Source: Streptomyces sp. NBC_01707 (GTDB lineage: Bacteria > Actinomycetota > Actinomycetes > Streptomycetales > Streptomycetaceae). Taken from it: a stretch of 64,000 nucleotides of DNA. The stretch's first letter is position 1, and each line of letters opens with the position of its first letter. The notes under the pieces were generated by a model that saw only the letters and a list, made by a program, of their open reading frames with translations, was not told the origin of the DNA and did no database searches. Positions 26,756-36,230 of the stretch are shown here, piece after piece. Made by a program: the position numbers and the translations under genes. The DNA is taken from the NCBI RefSeq assembly GCF_041438805.1, contig NZ_CP109190.1, forward strand, positions 1,922,001 through 1,986,000, written 5' to 3'.

Positions 26756-29389
26756 TCACTCCGTCGACCGGATCGACGCCCGCGCCTGGTGGGCGCGGGT
26801 GGCGAGCGATTCGGCACCGCACGCGGTGGCCAGTTTCTGCGCCCGGGCGAGCTCCTTCGGGGAGCGGATCGCGATGCCGTAGTCGAAGCGGGCCAGGGCG
26901 TGTTCGTACGCGGACGGGGAGGCCTCCAGGTGCCGGACCGCGTCGGCGAGCAGGTGCTCGGCGTCCTCGGGGCGGGCGAACAGCGAGACGCAGCGCAGCG
27001 CCTCACCGATCGCGGTCTCCGTGCCGAACCTCTCCGCGTGCACCCGGGCCGAGGTCGCGAGTTGGGCGGCACGGGCCGGGTCGTCGTCGGCCAGGGCGCG
27101 GGCGAGGTCGCCGGCCCAGGGGGCCCAGATGCCGTTGAACCTGCCGCGCGGTTCGAGTGCCTGGCCGGCCGCCTCGAGTTCGGTGACGGCCTCCTTCGTA
27201 CGGCCTTCGGCGAGCAGGAGACGGCCCCGGACGCACGGCGCGTCGGGCAGCACCATGGCGCTGGGGTAGGGCAGGCCGAAGTGGTACCTGTCAGCTATCG
27301 TGCGGGCCTCGGAGACGCGGCCGCGGGCCAGCAGGGTGTCGATGAGCAGGCAGGCGGCGTCCCAGTGGACGGGCAGACCGCTGCCGACACGGTCGGCGAG
27401 CCGCAGCCCTTCGCGCAGAAAGCCCTCGGCCTCGGCCAGTCGGCCGCGACGGCGGTGGACCAGGCCGAGGAGGGTGTGCGCGAATGCGAGGTGGGCTCCG
27501 CTCCAGCCGGAGATCTCGAAGGCGCGCACTGCCTCGCTGAAGAGTTGCTCGGCCCGGTCGAGCTGGTCGGTGAAGGCATAGGTGATGCCGACCAGGGTGG
27601 GGAACTCGAAGCCCCATTCGGTGTCGGTCCAGCCGAGACCACGGGCGGGGCGGCCGTCGACAAGCGCGCGTTCGCAGAGGTCGATGACGAGTTGGGAGTT
27701 CTCGCCGCGCAGCATCGCGTCGAACGCGCGGATGGTGAGCAGGGCGCGTTCGGCGTTGTCCTTGCCGGTGAGGTGGTCCGCGTTGCGGGCGAGCCGACGC
27801 GAGCGGCCGGGACCGTCGTCCTCGGCGGCCTGCATGCCCTCCCACATGAAGTGCGCGGCCTGGAGGCGCATCTGACCCGGCCCCGGGGCGGTGCGTCCGA
27901 CCTCGGCGGCGAGGGCGAGTGCGGCTTCCTTCAGCTGGTTGTTGTGGGAGAGGGCCGCGGCCAGCCGGAAGGTGGCGTCGACCCGTACGTCGTCGTCGAG
28001 TCCGGGCAGATCGAGGGCGGCGCGCAGATGCTGGACGGTGGTCGGCGGGGAGCTGAGCAGCGTGGCGCAGCCCAGTTCGTACAGCAGCGTGGCGCGCACC
28101 TGGTGGCGCGGGGGCTCCCGCAGGGCTCGCTCCAGGCAGCGGCGCGCGGCCTCGGGTGCGCCGACGGCGAGGTGCTGGCCGGCTGCTTCACGGAGTTGCT
28201 CGACCAGTTCCTGGTCGTCGTCCGGGTGGACTTCGAGGAGGTGGCGGGAGGCCGCGGCAGCGCCCAGTCCGGCCCTGGCGATCGCCCAGGCGGCCCGGCC
28301 GTGCATGGCGGTGCGGGTGGCCGGCGGGATGGAGCGGTAGACGGCGGTGGCGATCAGCGGGTGGACGAATTCGAGCGGGTCGAATCCGCTGACGATACGG
28401 GCGTCGCGCAGCCGCGCGGTGCAGTCGGCGGCCTCTGCGGGGCTCATCCCGGCGAGGGTGGCGGCGAGGTCCTGGGAGATGTCGGTGCCGAGGACGGCGG
28501 CGGCCCAGGCGAACCGGTTCGCGTTGGTGCCGAGCCGTTCGAGCCGGGCGACGAGTCCGCTGCCGCGGGCCGAGGCGCCGAGTTCGCGCAGCAGTCCGGC
28601 CGACTCCTCCAGCGGCGGCAGTTCGCGGTCCTGAACCTTGGCGACGAGTTCGACCGCCTCGTACGGGTTGCCGCCGGTGACGGCCCACACCTCCCGGCAG
28701 AACGGATCGTCGGCGTGGTCACCCAGCCCCGCCCTGACCAGCTCGGCCGTGGCGTCGGGGGTGAGAGCGCGCAGCGCGACCCGGACCTGCGCCGGGTGTC
28801 CGCTGCCGTTGCCGCCCTCCGTCTTCCGCGCCGCCAGCTCGTCCGGACGGTGCGCCTGGACGACCAGGACGGGCAGTTCGCCGAGGCGCGCGGTGAACGA
28901 GGCCAGCCAGGCGAGGGATTCGCCGTCCGCCCAGTGCGCGTCGTCGACGATCAGCAGCAGCGGACGGTGGCTCAGCCGTGAGGCGAGCCGCGCGACGACC
29001 CAGTCGATCCCGTCCCGCACACCCTGCGGATCGGGCTGCGGGCCGGTGGGTTCGGCGAGCCCGAGGGCGGGCGCGGCGATCTCGTACCAGGCGCCGAACA
29101 GACTCCTCACCTCGTCGGGCGGGAACTGGTCGAGGGCGGGCTGCAGCAGTTGACGTACGACGTGGAACGGTACGGATGTGACCGTCTCGCCGCCGCGCGC
29201 GGACCAGACGGTGCAGCGGTCCGCCGCCAGGGTCTCGATCTCGGCGAGCAGCGCGGTCTTGCCGATGCCCGCCTCGCCACTGAAGATCAACAGCCCGCCG
29301 ACGGCCTGGGCGCCGCACAGGGCATCCACGGCTTGTGCGGCGGCAGCGAGTTCCGGATCGCGCTCGTACAGCGGCCGGGACGGCTTCAT
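26756..29389 (-). CDS. Large STAND/LAL-type ATPase with TPR-like repeats, lacking LuxR HTH
   Basis: 877 residues from ATG 29389, ribosome site GGGAGGG. Walker A is FSGEAGIGKTALLAEIETL (residues ~35-53) and Walker B LLLIVDDAHWAD (~150), as in MalT-like LAL regulators; the rest is TPR-like helical repeats (AHTLLGLVHRRRGRLAEAEG and similar). LAL proteins normally end in a LuxR helix-turn-helix. Here the chain stops at HQARASIRSTE with only 50 bp before the tRNA, so no HTH exists. It may be a signalling ATPase acting on a separate DNA-binding partner, or a truncated regulator. Confidence 0.88.
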   Translation of the reverse strand: MKPSRPLYERDPELAAAAQAVDALCGAQAVGGLLIFSGEAGIGKTALLAEIETLAADRCTVWSARGGETVTSVPFHVVRQLLQPALDQFPPDEVRSLFGAWYEIAAPALGLAEPTGPQPDPQGVRDGIDWVVARLASRLSHRPLLLIVDDAHWADGESLAWLASFTARLGELPVLVVQAHRPDELAARKTEGGNGSGHPAQVRVALRALTPDATAELVRAGLGDHADDPFCREVWAVTGGNPYEAVELVAKVQDRELPPLEESAGLLRELGASARGSGLVARLERLGTNANRFAWAAAVLGTDISQDLAATLAGMSPAEAADCTARLRDARIVSGFDPLEFVHPLIATAVYRSIPPATRTAMHGRAAWAIARAGLGAAAASRHLLEVHPDDDQELVEQLREAAGQHLAVGAPEAARRCLERALREPPRHQVRATLLYELGCATLLSSPPTTVQHLRAALDLPGLDDDVRVDATFRLAAALSHNNQLKEAALALAAEVGRTAPGPGQMRLQAAHFMWEGMQAAEDDGPGRSRRLARNADHLTGKDNAERALLTIRAFDAMLRGENSQLVIDLCERALVDGRPARGLGWTDTEWGFEFPTLVGITYAFTDQLDRAEQLFSEAVRAFEISGWSGAHLAFAHTLLGLVHRRRGRLAEAEGFLREGLRLADRVGSGLPVHWDAACLLIDTLLARGRVSEARTIADRYHFGLPYPSAMVLPDAPCVRGRLLLAEGRTKEAVTELEAAGQALEPRGRFNGIWAPWAGDLARALADDDPARAAQLATSARVHAERFGTETAIGEALRCVSLFARPEDAEHLLADAVRHLEASPSAYEHALARFDYGIAIRSPKELARAQKLATACGAESLATRAHQARASIRSTE

Positions 29390-29497
29390 GCCTACCCTCC
29401 CCATAGTGGTACGGATGACTCCCGACACTAGTCGTGCGCGGGGGCCCACCGACAGTGGTTCGGACAGTTCGTCGCAGGTGCGGGGCACAATCGAAGG

Positions 29498-30043
29498 GTG
29501 GACGAGACTCACAGGGACCGCGACGCCGAGGGCCGGGCGCGCAACGCACGCCCCCGGGACGGGCTGGGGCGCCCGCTGCCGTACGGGACGCCGGGAGTGG
29601 AGCGGCAGCCGGAGGGAGTGATCCGCTCCCCCGACGAGACGCTGCGGGAGGCGCAGCGGCTGCTGGACGCCGGGATGCCGTTCCATGCGCACGAGGTGTT
29701 CGAGGATGCGTGGAAGTCGGGTCCCGAGGAGGAGCGGGAGTTGTGGCGCGGGTTGGCACAACTGGCGGTGGGGCTGACGCATACGGCCCGCGGCAACACG
29801 ACGGGCGGGGCGCGCCTGTTGCGACGGGGTGCGTCGGCGCTCGAGGAGTGTGCGCGGTCCGGCGGGTTCGTGGAACCCGGGGAGTTCGGGGACGCGGTGC
29901 CCTACGGGATCGGGGTCGGTGGACTGATCGACTGGGCGCAGGAGCTGGCCGGGCGGGTGGAGACCGCGGACGGGCCGGCGGCGGGCGCGCAGCCGGTGGA
30001 TGCGGCCGAGGAGGCGCCGTGTCTGCGGCCGGAGCGCCGGTAG
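29498..30043 (+). CDS. DUF309 family protein
   Basis: 181 residues from GTG 29498. The central ~75 residues match DUF309: DAGMPFHAHEVFEDAWKSGP, then ELWRGLAQLAVGLTHTARGN and GGARLLRRGASAL, a compact helical fold with conserved His and Glu. The N-terminal ~45 residues are charged and the C-terminus is Ala/Glu-rich and likely disordered. The family's biochemical role is not established to my knowledge. Divergent from the ATPase gene. Confidence 0.88.
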   Translation: MDETHRDRDAEGRARNARPRDGLGRPLPYGTPGVERQPEGVIRSPDETLREAQRLLDAGMPFHAHEVFEDAWKSGPEEERELWRGLAQLAVGLTHTARGNTTGGARLLRRGASALEECARSGGFVEPGEFGDAVPYGIGVGGLIDWAQELAGRVETADGPAAGAQPVDAAEEAPCLRPERR

Positions 30044-30141
30044 ACCGCTGAGGCGGACATCCGGTCGACCGCGATCGTTTTCGGGCTGCCCTCGCCCGGA
30101 CGGGCGAACACGGCGCCGCGAAGCCATTACCATCCCGCGTC

Positions 30142-30570
30142 ATGAGCACTTCTGACCAGGACCAGTCCGTGGACACTCCGATACCCGCCCCCGACGCCGG
30201 TACAACGGCCGAGGTCCGAGCCGAGGTCGAGGCCGAGGCTGACGCCGCGGATGAGGCCAAGGCTGAGGCCGACGTCGAGGGCGCGGATGAGGCAGAAGGT
30301 GAGGCCGAGGACCGCAGACTGACCCCGCGCCAGGCGAGACGGCTGCGGATCGCCCTCTCGTCGGTCGGCATGGTGGCGATGGCGGTCGTGCTCGGGCTGA
30401 GGATCGCGAGCCGGTCGTCCGTTCTGGTGGTCGGAGTGTACGGGCTCGCGCTGATCCTGTGCGGGATCGTGATCGAGCTCAGCCGCAACGGCCGGACACG
30501 ACTGGGCAGTTGGCTGCTGGCTGTCGGCCTGGTGGCGGCGATCGGTTCGGACTGGCTACTGATCCCCTGA
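30142..30570 (+). CDS. Small membrane protein with acidic N-terminus
   Basis: 142 residues from ATG 30142. Residues 1-~60 are Ala/Glu/Asp-rich (AEVRAEVEAEADAADEAKAE) and probably extended or helical in the cytoplasm. Residues ~68-142 hold three membrane helices (IALSSVGMVAMAVVLGLRIA, VLVVGVYGLALILCGIVIEL, WLLAVGLVAAIGSDWLLI). No family is recognised. Stands alone, convergent with the FAD operon. Confidence 0.75.
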   Translation: MSTSDQDQSVDTPIPAPDAGTTAEVRAEVEAEADAADEAKAEADVEGADEAEGEAEDRRLTPRQARRLRIALSSVGMVAMAVVLGLRIASRSSVLVVGVYGLALILCGIVIELSRNGRTRLGSWLLAVGLVAAIGSDWLLIP

Positions 30571-30585
30571 CACCGCACCGAGGAC

Positions 30586-31818
30586 TCAGTGCACCGTGAT
30601 CCGCACGGTTCCGCCGTGCGGGTCCACCCGGTCGAGCCAGTCCCCCCGCAGCCTGAACGACCGGGTCGGTACGGCGGGCAGCAGCAGCCGCTCCCGGTGG
30701 AGGACGTGCCCGTCCTGGCCCACGACGAGAACCGGGCGGAGCAGCCGCCGGCCGGTGCGCAGGGTGAACCGGTCGCGGAGCGGGCGGCTGCCGTCAGGGG
30801 CGACGAGGTTCGGCGCGATCCATTCCAGCGGGGCGTCGACGGCGAGCGCCGGACGGCCGGTCGGCCAGGGATCCGCTGCCAGGTGACGCAGTACGGGAGC
30901 GGCGACGGCCCGGCCCTCGGCGGCCGCCGTCCCCGCGCTCTCCACCGCGTGCAGCAGATTGCCGACGGCGAAGACACCGGTCGCCCGGGTGCGGTACGAG
31001 GCGTCGTACGCGGGACCACGGGTGCCGGGGTCCAGGGTCGCCCCGCCGCGCCGGGCCAGCTCGTGTTCGGGGATCCAGTCCCCGGTGAAGACGACGGTGT
31101 CGCAGGGCAGGGTCGTGGTCCGGCCGTCGCGGTGGCGCAGTGAGACCCCGGTGAGTCGCTCCCGGCCGGTCAGTCCGGTGACGGTGGCGTCGGTGAGGAG
31201 CGGTGTGCGGTGCCGCGCGCCCACCGGGGCGGCGGGCAGCGGGGACGATGGCTGGTCGGTGACCAGGGCGACCACGTCGAGGCCGGCCACCCTCAGCGTG
31301 TCCGCCGCCGCGTGGCTGACGGGTTCGTTGCCGATGACGACCGCTCGCGTACCGACCCGCTGCCGGAAGAGGTGCACCGCCTGCTGGAGTTCACCGGTGG
31401 TGTAGACGCCGGGCGGACGGGTGCCTGGGACGAGCCGGGCGCTGCGCGGGCGTTCGCGCGCGCCGGTGGCGAGGACGACGGCGCGCGCGGTGATGCGTTC
31501 GAGTCCGGTGGGTCCGGTGATGTCGAGGGTGCGGGGGCCGGCCCAGCCGGTGACGGTGACGGAGGTACGGAGGATGGCGCCGGCCCGGACGGCCGCGTCC
31601 ACGCACTGCCGTGCGTACACGGGCCCGATGGCCCCTCCCCTGCGGCCGGCACCGAACCCACCGTGGAAGCAGTGGCGCGGGATGCCGCCCGCGGCCTGTT
31701 CGCGTTCCAGGATCTCGACGTGGCCCGCGCCGGACGCGGCGAGTTCGGCCCCGGCGCCGAGACCGGCCGGTCCCGCCCCGACGACCAGGACGTCGACGGT
31801 CCGCTCGCGCCGGGTCAT
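30586..31818 (-). CDS. FAD-dependent oxidoreductase (GlpB/sarcosine oxidase alpha-like)
   Basis: 410 residues from ATG 31818, overlapping the upstream stop by ATGA. VDVLVVGAGPAGLGAGAELA (residues ~8-27) is the FAD fold; VLATGARERPRSARLVPGTR, then GVYTTGELQQAVH and VFAVGNLLHAVESAGTAAAE match the pyridine-nucleotide-disulfide oxidoreductase members paired with GlpA-like proteins. Third gene of a kinase / GlpA-like / GlpB-like operon, probably the electron-transfer flavoprotein that accepts electrons from the upstream dehydrogenase. Confidence 0.88.
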   Translation of the reverse strand: MTRRERTVDVLVVGAGPAGLGAGAELAASGAGHVEILEREQAAGGIPRHCFHGGFGAGRRGGAIGPVYARQCVDAAVRAGAILRTSVTVTGWAGPRTLDITGPTGLERITARAVVLATGARERPRSARLVPGTRPPGVYTTGELQQAVHLFRQRVGTRAVVIGNEPVSHAAADTLRVAGLDVVALVTDQPSSPLPAAPVGARHRTPLLTDATVTGLTGRERLTGVSLRHRDGRTTTLPCDTVVFTGDWIPEHELARRGGATLDPGTRGPAYDASYRTRATGVFAVGNLLHAVESAGTAAAEGRAVAAPVLRHLAADPWPTGRPALAVDAPLEWIAPNLVAPDGSRPLRDRFTLRTGRRLLRPVLVVGQDGHVLHRERLLLPAVPTRSFRLRGDWLDRVDPHGGTVRITVH

Positions 31819-33248
31819 GGCCGGGCCTCCTCGATCAGGGCACGGACCGCGGCCCCGCAGTAGAACCCCTGGCAGCGTCCGCCACCGGCCCGGGTCCGGC
31901 GCCGCAGCCCGTCCTTCGACCGCGCCGGGATCGTACTGGTCAGCGCGTCCCGGATCTCGCCCGCGGAGACGCGTTCGCAGTGGCAGACGAGAGTGCCGTA
32001 GGCCGGGTCGGCGGCGATCAGCTCCGCGCGCAGGTACGGGCGGGGGAAGGCCTCACCGAGCTGGGGCATGGTCAGCGGCGGCAGTTCGGTCGGCGCACCG
32101 AGCTCGAGGCCGGTGCCGGCGAGCAGTTCGGTGACGTACGCGGCGATGGCCATCGAGGCGGTGAGGCCGGTGGATCGGATACCGCCGACGGCGACGTACC
32201 GCTGGTCGGGGTAGGCCCGGATGCGGTAGTCCTCGTGACCGGTGGCGGCGCGCAGTCCTGCGTAGACGGCCGTGACTTCCTCGTCGAGCAGCCCGGGCAG
32301 GATCCGGCGGCCCCTCTCGCGCAGGAGCGCGAGTCCGTCGGCGCTGGATCCGGTGGCGGTCTTGTCGTCGAGCTCCTCGGCGGTCGGGCCGAGCAGGACG
32401 TTGCCGAAGACGGTCGGTGCCACCAGCACGCCCTTGCCGGCCTCGGTGGGTACCGGAAGCAGGATGTGGTCGACGAGATCGCGGGCGAGCTTGTCGAAGA
32501 CGATGAGCTGGCCCCGGCGCGGAGTGACGGTGAAGGCGTCGTGGCCGAGTTGTCGGTCGAGTTCATCGGCGTACAGACCGGCGACATTGATCAGGTAGCG
32601 GGTGCGCAGCGGGCCGCGCGTGGTGGTGAGGGTGTGGACGTCCTGACCGCTGTCGATGTGCCCGACCCGGCAGTTGAGGTGGAGATGGACTCCTGCGCGC
32701 ACGGCCTGGGTGGCGTACGCGAGGGGCGTCGTCCAGGGGCAGATGATGCTCTCGTCGGGGATCTCCAGCGCGCCGAGCGCTCCCGGGCCCAGACGGGGTT
32801 CGCGGGCACGCAGTTCGCCGGCGTCGATGATGCGTGCCGCGTGGTAGTCGTTGCGTTCCGCCTTGGCCGCCAGGGCGGGGAGCGCGGCGAGCTGTTCCTC
32901 GTCCCAGGCGACGAGGAGGGCGCCGACACGCTCGACCGGGATGCCGGTCGCGGCGGCGTACGCGGCGAGTCGGCGTCGCCCGTCGCTCACGAGGCGGGCC
33001 TCCAGCGAGCCGGGCACGGCGTCGAAACCGGTGTGCAGGATGGCGGTGTTGGCCTTCGACGTGCCGTTGCCGATGTCGTCGGATCCGTCGATGAGGGCGG
33101 TACGGAGCCGGTAACGGGCCAGTTCGCGGGCGACGGCGGTGCCGACGACTCCTGCGCCGATGACGGTGACGTCGTACGTCGTCGCATCCGCGCCGCCGTC
33201 ACGCAGGCTGTGCGCCAGGGCCCCGGTGGCGGTGATCGTCGGTGTCAT
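31815..33248 (-). CDS. GlpA-like FAD dehydrogenase with BFD [2Fe-2S] domain
   Basis: 477 residues from ATG 33248. A DAO-type FAD domain (YDVTVIGAGVVGTAVARELA, then GTSKANTAILHTGFDA and VAVGGIRSTGLTASMAIAAY) is followed by a C-terminal BFD-like [2Fe-2S] domain with four cysteines: LVCHCERVSAGEI and GGGRCQGFYCG. This two-domain layout is that of anaerobic glycerol-3-phosphate dehydrogenase subunit A and relatives. With the FGGY kinase upstream it suggests oxidation of a polyol phosphate such as glycerol 3-phosphate. No GlpC-like subunit is adjacent. Confidence 0.9.
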   Translation of the reverse strand: MTPTITATGALAHSLRDGGADATTYDVTVIGAGVVGTAVARELARYRLRTALIDGSDDIGNGTSKANTAILHTGFDAVPGSLEARLVSDGRRRLAAYAAATGIPVERVGALLVAWDEEQLAALPALAAKAERNDYHAARIIDAGELRAREPRLGPGALGALEIPDESIICPWTTPLAYATQAVRAGVHLHLNCRVGHIDSGQDVHTLTTTRGPLRTRYLINVAGLYADELDRQLGHDAFTVTPRRGQLIVFDKLARDLVDHILLPVPTEAGKGVLVAPTVFGNVLLGPTAEELDDKTATGSSADGLALLRERGRRILPGLLDEEVTAVYAGLRAATGHEDYRIRAYPDQRYVAVGGIRSTGLTASMAIAAYVTELLAGTGLELGAPTELPPLTMPQLGEAFPRPYLRAELIAADPAYGTLVCHCERVSAGEIRDALTSTIPARSKDGLRRRTRAGGGRCQGFYCGAAVRALIEEARP

Positions 33249-33285
33249 GTCGTCTCTCCCGGGCCGCGCCGGTCGCGCACGCCCG

Positions 33286-34719
33286 TCATGCCCGGTCCAG
33301 CAGGGTCTCCACCGCCGCGCGGAACCGGGCGAGGCGTTCGGCGGCCTCGTCCGCGCCGATCCGCGGTTCGTACACGGCGGCCGGTTCCCATGCGGGTACC
33401 GCCTGGTGGAGCGGCAACCGCGGGTCGAGGCCCAGGCGCGCGACGGCCCCGACGCCGAGCGCGGTGACGTCCGGCAGTGCGGACACCTCGACCGGCCGCT
33501 GCAGCAGGTCGGCCTGGGTCTGCATGAGGAGCGCGGAGCGGGTCAGGCCGCCGTCGACGCGGAGCGAGGTCAGGGGTTCGCCGAGGTCGGTGGCAACGGC
33601 ATCGGCCAGCTCGACGACCTGCGCGGCGATGCCGTCGCACAGGGCCCGCACAAGGTGCCCTGCGGTGGTGTCCAGGCCGAGGCCGGTGACCGAGCCGCGC
33701 AGATCGCTGCGCCACCAGGGTGCGGCAAGTCCGGCGAGCGCCGGCACGAACGTGACCGTGCCGGCATCGGGGACGGTGGAGCCGACCGGGTCGAGGTCGG
33801 CGGCGCCCGAGATCACTCCGAGGTCGGTGAGCCACCGGACAGCTGACGCGGCGGTGTACACCTGTCCGTCGAGGCAGTAGCTGGTACGCCCGCCGAGCTG
33901 CCAGGCGACACAGCTGACCAGCCCGGTGGTGCCGCGACGTGGCGTGGGCCCGGTCTGGGCGAGGAGGAAGGCGCCGGTGCCGTAGGTGCATTTGGCGGTG
34001 CCCGGCTCCAGGGCGCCCTGGGCCAGGAGGGCGGCCTGCTGGTCGACGAGCAGTCCGGTCAGCGGGAGTTCACCGCCGAAGACGCGTGTCGCACCGACGG
34101 GCCCGGCGGCGTCGACGACGGACGGGAGTCGTTCACCGGAGAGGCCGAAGATGTCCAGGGCGGCCGGTGACCAGCCGACCCGGTCGAGGTCGAGCAGCTG
34201 GGTCCGTCCGGCGGTCGCCGCGTCCGTGACGAACGCCCCGGTCAGCCGGTGGACGAGCCAGGCGTCGCTGGTGGTGACCACACCGTCGCGGGTCAGCTCG
34301 CGCCGGATCCAGGCCATCTTCGGTGCGGCGAAGTACGGATCGAGCGGCAGCCCAGTGAGTTGTTTCAACTCCTGTTCATGCCCGGCGAGTTCGGCGCACA
34401 GCGAGGCCGAACGCCGGTCCTGCCAGACGATGGCGTCGGTGAGCGGCCGCCCGGTCGCGGGATCCCAGGCGAGGACGGTCTCCCCCTGGTTCGCGAGTCC
34501 GACGGCGGCCACCGGCTCACCGGCTTCGCGCACCGCCTGCTGTCCGGCATCGACGACCGAGGCGAGCAGCTCGGCGGGGTCGGCCTCGACCACTCCCCCG
34601 GCGCCGTACCTCGGTCGCACCGGGGCCGAACCGGAGCCGATAACTCCGCGCTCCGGGCAGACCACCAGCGCCTTGGTGCCGGAGGTGCCCTGGTCCACGG
34701 CGAGTACCGGGCCTGTCAT
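33286..34719 (-). CDS. FGGY-family carbohydrate kinase (glycerol-kinase-like)
   Basis: 477 residues from ATG 34719 with GGAG ribosome site. LAVDQGTSGTKALVV is the N-terminal phosphate loop; GLANQGETVLAWDPATGRPL with IVWQDRRSASLC matches glycerol kinases; GTAKCTYGTGAFLL and SLRVDGGLTRSALLMQTQAD are the C-terminal FGGY signatures. It phosphorylates a polyol or sugar with ATP in the cytoplasm. First gene of the operon with the two FAD proteins. Substrate could be glycerol or another polyol; no transporter is adjacent. Confidence 0.9.
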   Translation of the reverse strand: MTGPVLAVDQGTSGTKALVVCPERGVIGSGSAPVRPRYGAGGVVEADPAELLASVVDAGQQAVREAGEPVAAVGLANQGETVLAWDPATGRPLTDAIVWQDRRSASLCAELAGHEQELKQLTGLPLDPYFAAPKMAWIRRELTRDGVVTTSDAWLVHRLTGAFVTDAATAGRTQLLDLDRVGWSPAALDIFGLSGERLPSVVDAAGPVGATRVFGGELPLTGLLVDQQAALLAQGALEPGTAKCTYGTGAFLLAQTGPTPRRGTTGLVSCVAWQLGGRTSYCLDGQVYTAASAVRWLTDLGVISGAADLDPVGSTVPDAGTVTFVPALAGLAAPWWRSDLRGSVTGLGLDTTAGHLVRALCDGIAAQVVELADAVATDLGEPLTSLRVDGGLTRSALLMQTQADLLQRPVEVSALPDVTALGVGAVARLGLDPRLPLHQAVPAWEPAAVYEPRIGADEAAERLARFRAAVETLLDRA

Positions 34720-34785
34720 CGACACTCCAGCTGTGCGGAAGCTCTTCGGCTTGTACGGAATCGTGATCACTGGTCGCTGACGCAC

Positions 34786-34814
34786 AGAGTGGTGCAGACC
34801 ACCGCGTACGTCAA
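34786..34814 (-). promoter_or_regulatory. Predicted promoter/operator of the kinase operon
   Basis: On the minus strand TTGACG (34814-34809), 17-bp spacer, CACTCT (34791-34786). A dyad GTGGT-GCAG-ACCAC (34789-34802) overlaps the -10 and spacer, well placed for a repressor. Start codon is 67 bp downstream. Confidence 0.45.
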
Positions 34815-35157
34815 GCGCCGTCCGCACCTCGGCGGAGCGACCGGATGGTGGTCAACTCGCCGTTTATTCGGAGGACTTGAGTAAGATCCGCGAATCGTCG
34901 AGGCGGTCGGCACCAGGCGTTCTACACTCACCGCCGAGCAACAACCGGACACTCCGGAGCAGTTCGTCCTCCAACAGCTGTTACACCCCCCACGCGCTTG
35001 AGGATTGATGGGACCGACACGCCTTCCCGTGCACCGACATCACGGTCACCGGGTCTTTCGCTTCCGCATGGTCGTACCGCCTCCGGGCGGCGAGACGTGC
35101 TGAGAACACCTCCGATCCGCGCCGTCCGGCCCTGTCGCACGGGAGCGGGGCGAGCCC
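34815..35157. other. Divergent intergenic region
   Basis: About 340 bp between the kinase promoter and the next plus-strand gene. It includes short AT-richer stretches (around 34860-34930) but no gene, RNA or strong dyad that I can support. Confidence 0.5.
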
Positions 35158-36165
35158 ATGGCCAGCGGTGAATTCCGGCCGGTCTATCACCCTGCCGGAC
35201 ATGACAACGAGTTACGTTCCGCGTTACAGGACCTGCGTACCGGCCGCTGGGTCTCCATGCGCAATCTGCTGGAGAGCACCCCGGACTGGACGCTGTGGAC
35301 CCAGCGCACCCAGGTGCTCGGAGCGGTCGCCGCGGGATCCGACGCGGTACAGGCCTGGCGGGCCGAGGAGCCCGGGAGCGTCGCGGCTGTCGTGATGCAC
35401 GCACGCGTCGTCGTCGAGCGGACGGTGCGCGCCCATCGCGAAGGCCATCACCGGGCGCAGGAACTGTGGCAGGAAGCCTGGGAGGCCTGCAGGGCCGCCG
35501 CCCACGCCACCCCGACCGATCCGGTGCCCTGGGTATGCCTGCTGGCCCTGTCCCAGCTGGACGACGAGCAGCGACTGAAGGAGCACCGGCTGCTTCCGCC
35601 GGGGCCGATGCTCTTTCCCGGCCCGTGGGGCCTGCTGGCGGAGGCCGATCGCCGCGATCCGGGCAACCGCGAGGCCTACCACCGGATGCTCCAGTTCGTA
35701 TACGTGCGCAGGGCCGGCAGCACCCTCTCGGAGGCCGTCAACTTCGCACAGTGGGCGACCTCTTCGGCACCCGACGGCTCCGCGCTCCATGTCCTGCCGC
35801 TGTACGTGCGGGTCGAGCGCTACCGCCGCGAGCACGGGCAGGAGAAGGCGCTGGATCTTCACTGGGTCACCGAGGACGCCGAACGGGATGCCGAGCGGGC
35901 GCTGCGCCTGTGGTTCCACCGCACGGATCCGGCCGGACAGTCCCTGCTCGACGTCAATCATCTCGCCCACGCACTGTGGGGCTCCCTGCGGTTCACCGAA
36001 GCGGCCCCCGTCTTCCGGGCGCTCGGGCCGTACTTCACCACGCTGCCCTGGTCGCACCGCACCCGCACTCCCCGTGACTCCTCGGCCGCCGAGGACGTGT
36101 TCCTGCGTGCCCGGAGCCGCTGTCTCGCCGCATCACGCGACCCGGGGCGCGGACCGCACGGCTGA
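35158..36165 (+). CDS. Conserved hypothetical, TPR-like helical protein
   Basis: 335 residues from ATG 35158. No enzyme motif is visible. The sequence is helical throughout with repeat-like stretches (AQELWQEAWEACRAAAHATP, DRRDPGNREAYHRMLQFVYV, TSSAPDGSALHVLPLYVRVE, DVNHLAHALWGSLRFTEAAP), like actinobacterial DUF4034/TPR-type proteins. Soluble, no signal peptide. It precedes an amino-acid permease by 65 bp and may be cotranscribed. Function unknown. Confidence 0.8.
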   Translation: MASGEFRPVYHPAGHDNELRSALQDLRTGRWVSMRNLLESTPDWTLWTQRTQVLGAVAAGSDAVQAWRAEEPGSVAAVVMHARVVVERTVRAHREGHHRAQELWQEAWEACRAAAHATPTDPVPWVCLLALSQLDDEQRLKEHRLLPPGPMLFPGPWGLLAEADRRDPGNREAYHRMLQFVYVRRAGSTLSEAVNFAQWATSSAPDGSALHVLPLYVRVERYRREHGQEKALDLHWVTEDAERDAERALRLWFHRTDPAGQSLLDVNHLAHALWGSLRFTEAAPVFRALGPYFTTLPWSHRTRTPRDSSAAEDVFLRARSRCLAASRDPGRGPHG

Positions 36166-36230
36166 GCCCGCCGAGCCGTCACCCCGCAGCAGACCTACCC
36201 GTCCCCATCCCACCCATGGAGGTTCCTGTC

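Noticed and set aside
29390..30133. N-terminal extension of the minus-strand ATPase to 1125 residues
   Set aside because: The extension is antisense to the DUF309 gene, and a strong ribosome site precedes ATG 29389.
28719..31019. 766-residue minus-strand open frame
   Set aside because: Overlaps five better-supported genes; Arg/Pro/Ser-rich composition of a wrong-frame reading.
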